DNA from: an uncultured Succinivibrio sp.
Lineage (GTDB): Bacteria > Pseudomonadota > Gammaproteobacteria > Enterobacterales > Succinivibrionaceae
DNA: 17,598 nt
Reading direction: 5' to 3'
Assembly: GCA_902772715.1 (NCBI GenBank)
Contig: CACYBT010000190.1
Location: 1 to 17,598, forward strand
Shown in pieces: positions 16,801-17,598 of the stretch. The notes under the pieces were generated by a model. The model made no database searches. It saw only the letters and a list, made by a program, of their open reading frames with translations, and had not been told where the DNA came from. How positions within the stretch are numbered: the stretch's first letter is position 1; each line of letters opens with the position of its first letter. The position numbers and the translations under genes were made by a program.

Positions 16801-17303
16801 TAGACTATTTTCTGAGGAGTAGTAAAAATTTTTTCCAGTTTATCCTGAAGTTTTCCATACGAATCGTCATGATAGCGCGAGTGTCTATTTTTGAGTATTT
16901 CAAAAGGGGATTGGAATTCAACTTCATACATGCTGGCAGGTTTATTTGACGTCTTGGTTGTTACCGTCGTGGTTTTACCAAGAAATTTGACAGAAGATAT
17001 AATGCCATTGACAGTTTTCTTAAAGTTATAGTCTTGATTGTCTGTAGATGAGCCTTTAGGATTGCCTGGACTGCGAAGGTTATCGGTTATTTCAATACTG
17101 ATGCTTATTAGTTTTCCAATCTGTTCCTGTAATTTAGAGGCCTGTAGCGCTTGCGTGGCATAAAATTTTATTTTTCCAAAGTAAAGTTCGGAAATTCCTT
17201 CGTTGAACGAAAAATCATAAACGGAATAAGAAGAAAAATAATCTTCCCCTTTTTCGTTTTTAGGACTGATGTTAAAGGATATGGATTTTAATTTTGTATT
17301 CAT
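13881..17303 (-). CDS. Divergent VgrG-like T6SS spike protein with coiled-coil insert and C-terminal extension
   Basis: Predicted trimeric spike of a contractile injection system, 1140 residues. The N-terminal gp27-like part (about 1-480) shows FNEGISELYFGKI (33-45), the GIISSVKFLG element (100-109) and YSPFYAFSKIITDFGLNY (207-224). A gp5-like OB-fold follows at about 498-590 with the VgrG hallmark MPRIGQKVLLL (516-526). Residues 658-770 are a Lys/Glu-rich coiled coil inserted before the spike. The beta-helical needle runs about 788-892 with repeated short strands (GNLEINC, GTVSINAK, GDITMTS, GSIKMG). A 240-residue extension follows, with helices at 985-1060 and a C-terminal tail. AGGGGG lies eight bases before the ATG. 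No T6SS core gene is nearby. The N-terminal half is poorly conserved, so a phage-type or other injection system is possible. Confidence 0.82.
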   Translation of the reverse strand: MNTKLKSISFNISPKNEKGEDYFSSYSVYDFSFNEGISELYFGKIKFYATQALQASKLQEQIGKLISISIEITDNLRSPGNPKGSSTDNQDYNFKKTVNGIISSVKFLGKTTTVTTKTSNKPASMYEVEFQSPFEILKNRHSRYHDDSYGKLQDKLEKIFTTPQKIVYGDDIDTSSPLTVKFELLDSQDKQAFSALPDNVCIQIGSYSPFYAFSKIITDFGLNYNILHEDKGGEKSLKVYLSKGYGVNKGMAVENDYLDKANADKLNYDNAINCDLSDSGTPIISKFTIDVNPNNIATANNKDFLIYATTTDKIALTTQTNCKTEALKNLENKKARENIKYQLAASHIVFAPGSVINANNYSESGITLIADHIDLHICATPNMQLFNCSEEIKPSIEENICAYELVQNNEPGSFTAYLKDEEKITTKNSDVTVYATQNNVLVLEAVVTDGDGNYTGEWQAPDDDPSIKEPRAGSICICAGDNTEKPSMFYALPAGQDKPVQVRVTSTVAYSEIFNMPRIGQKVLLLSGNNNYYLHSFLSQKDSTITQESNRVKRNNALATIKGFASHSHGARVHVWNAADKSKNIGLKGYNADESKFRLSDIILEKNTDLKEYIKNKISDGSESSIVEALILEDNTYKYYQDYSGSSSIKSSYLGDLKSSDLKELQEKSIKKRCEAIKKLLMKTKKDVDDQQEKLNKIQQDINDKTREKDIASVELLSLSGDEKAKKQKKIDSLVEEINSLKKKLTSDDIKKVNDNYNKALKGLEAVTNEFVGEIGIPNYFSETVNDVFKIDHEGNLEINCPKGTVSINAKNIKLTSSKSASITGSGDITMTSPGSIKMGCSGTTFNILSSAIKASVIPFANGSLISFGSTLNLDAYEGTSIKAPTVDITGKFAASLKDGVGAGFKVSKGVSGVSGTEASLASGTLPSATKSLIKFDMDLTKELANTITVNANPDASKYEKGIIDGVLFPLANEAMGFYFGDDIFSKYNQKRKDYKDNREETKRGIEAQKNKSKEAQAEAKDADRRTVARFVVDTCDFTCDVLDFTAKAMDIVTEIAKMAKEDNWFERKGLVGKNNAQDIKYFFASLKYTLNTVSIHAVVMANKWGVKPAKVAIRGGEVSILSTTETNAVIQKMDSRPLV

Positions 17304-17598
17304 TGTGAAAGCCCCCTTTCAACAGCAAATCGGGTTTCCGACATTAAAAAAAACTAAATATTTCTGGCCTTTCTACGTATATGGGAAAAAATATTTTGTT
17401 TCCTCACCAATATGACCTTTAAAGCTAATCTATAAAAAGATCTTCTTCCTGTTTATTCATAAAAATAGAGAGCTTTTTATATAATTTCTGTGATCTATAT
17501 CACACTTCTTAAAAGTAGTGAAAATACCCTAAAATTATCACCTATACTTAAGTAAGTCCCCCAAAACCCAAATGAATAAATTCTAGAACATCGAGATA
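17304..17598 (-). promoter_or_regulatory. Upstream region of the vgrG operon
   Basis: This AT-rich stretch holds no convincing gene. On the minus strand two -10 candidates follow the CRP-type site: TATAAA (17481-17476), and TATTTT (17466-17461), which would place the start near 17454 and the CRP centre near -42. Either implies a leader of 150 bases or more. A strong AGGGGG ribosome-binding site precedes vgrG. The far end may also carry the start region of a gene outside the window. Confidence 0.4.
17489..17504. promoter_or_regulatory. Perfect CRP-type binding site upstream of vgrG
   Basis: TGTGATCTATATCACA has both consensus half-sites, TGTGA and TCACA, separated by six bases as in CRP sites. 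It is centred 193 bases upstream of the vgrG start codon. It suggests cAMP-CRP control of the vgrG operon, or of a gene to the right of the window. Confidence 0.7.

Noticed and set aside
17404..17451. An 11-codon minus-strand frame (MNKQEEDLFID) upstream of vgrG as a possible upstream ORF
   Set aside because: No ribosome-binding site precedes it, and it is too short to separate from chance.
1..17598. CRISPR arrays, insertion sequences, rRNA, or an integrase with attachment repeats at the tRNA
   Set aside because: No regularly spaced direct repeats, terminal inverted repeats with a transposase, or integrase gene were seen by eye.

Overview
The window looks like chromosome of a gammaproteobacterium. 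LptG, NfsB, DeaD and all four Leu proteins resemble Escherichia coli homologues in length and motif, and leuABCD has the gamma-type order. The AT-rich spacers, the TSCPD-domain gene of a kind common in anaerobes, and a divergent type VI secretion (T6SS) module suggest a host-associated or anaerobic lineage such as Succinivibrionaceae; that placement is inference.

Left part (1-3700, mostly minus strand): a tRNA-Leu(CAA) gene with a clear sigma70-type promoter, then lptG (lipopolysaccharide export permease), a TSUP/TauE-type permease, and galM (aldose 1-epimerase) followed by a good intrinsic terminator. A LacI-family-like operator lies in the divergent space between galM and the next pair. Plus strand 3760-4667: an NfsB-type nitroreductase and a small TSCPD-domain protein form a two-gene operon that converges on leuD.

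Centre (4678-9423, minus strand): leuA-leuB-leuC-leuD, the complete leucine branch from 2-oxoisovalerate to 2-oxoisocaproate (before transamination), behind one promoter at about 9534-9561. No leucine-rich leader peptide is evident. The 730-base AT-rich gap from 9424 to 10152 holds this promoter, one weak 55-codon open frame, and the promoter and long leader of deaD. The leader contains a terminator-like hairpin close to the start codon. deaD (10153-12138, plus) encodes a cold-shock-type DEAD-box RNA helicase and ends at a probably bidirectional terminator shared with the next operon.

Right part (12194-17303, minus strand): a three-gene T6SS cargo-type module. It has a divergent VgrG spike of 1140 residues with a coiled-coil insertion and a long C-terminal extension, an unrecognised 130-residue protein, and a 410-residue protein that resembles DUF6931 proteins of T6SS loci. 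No PAAR tip gene or T6SS core gene lies in the window. A perfect CRP-type palindrome sits about 190 bases upstream of vgrG. This module is the most unusual part of the window.
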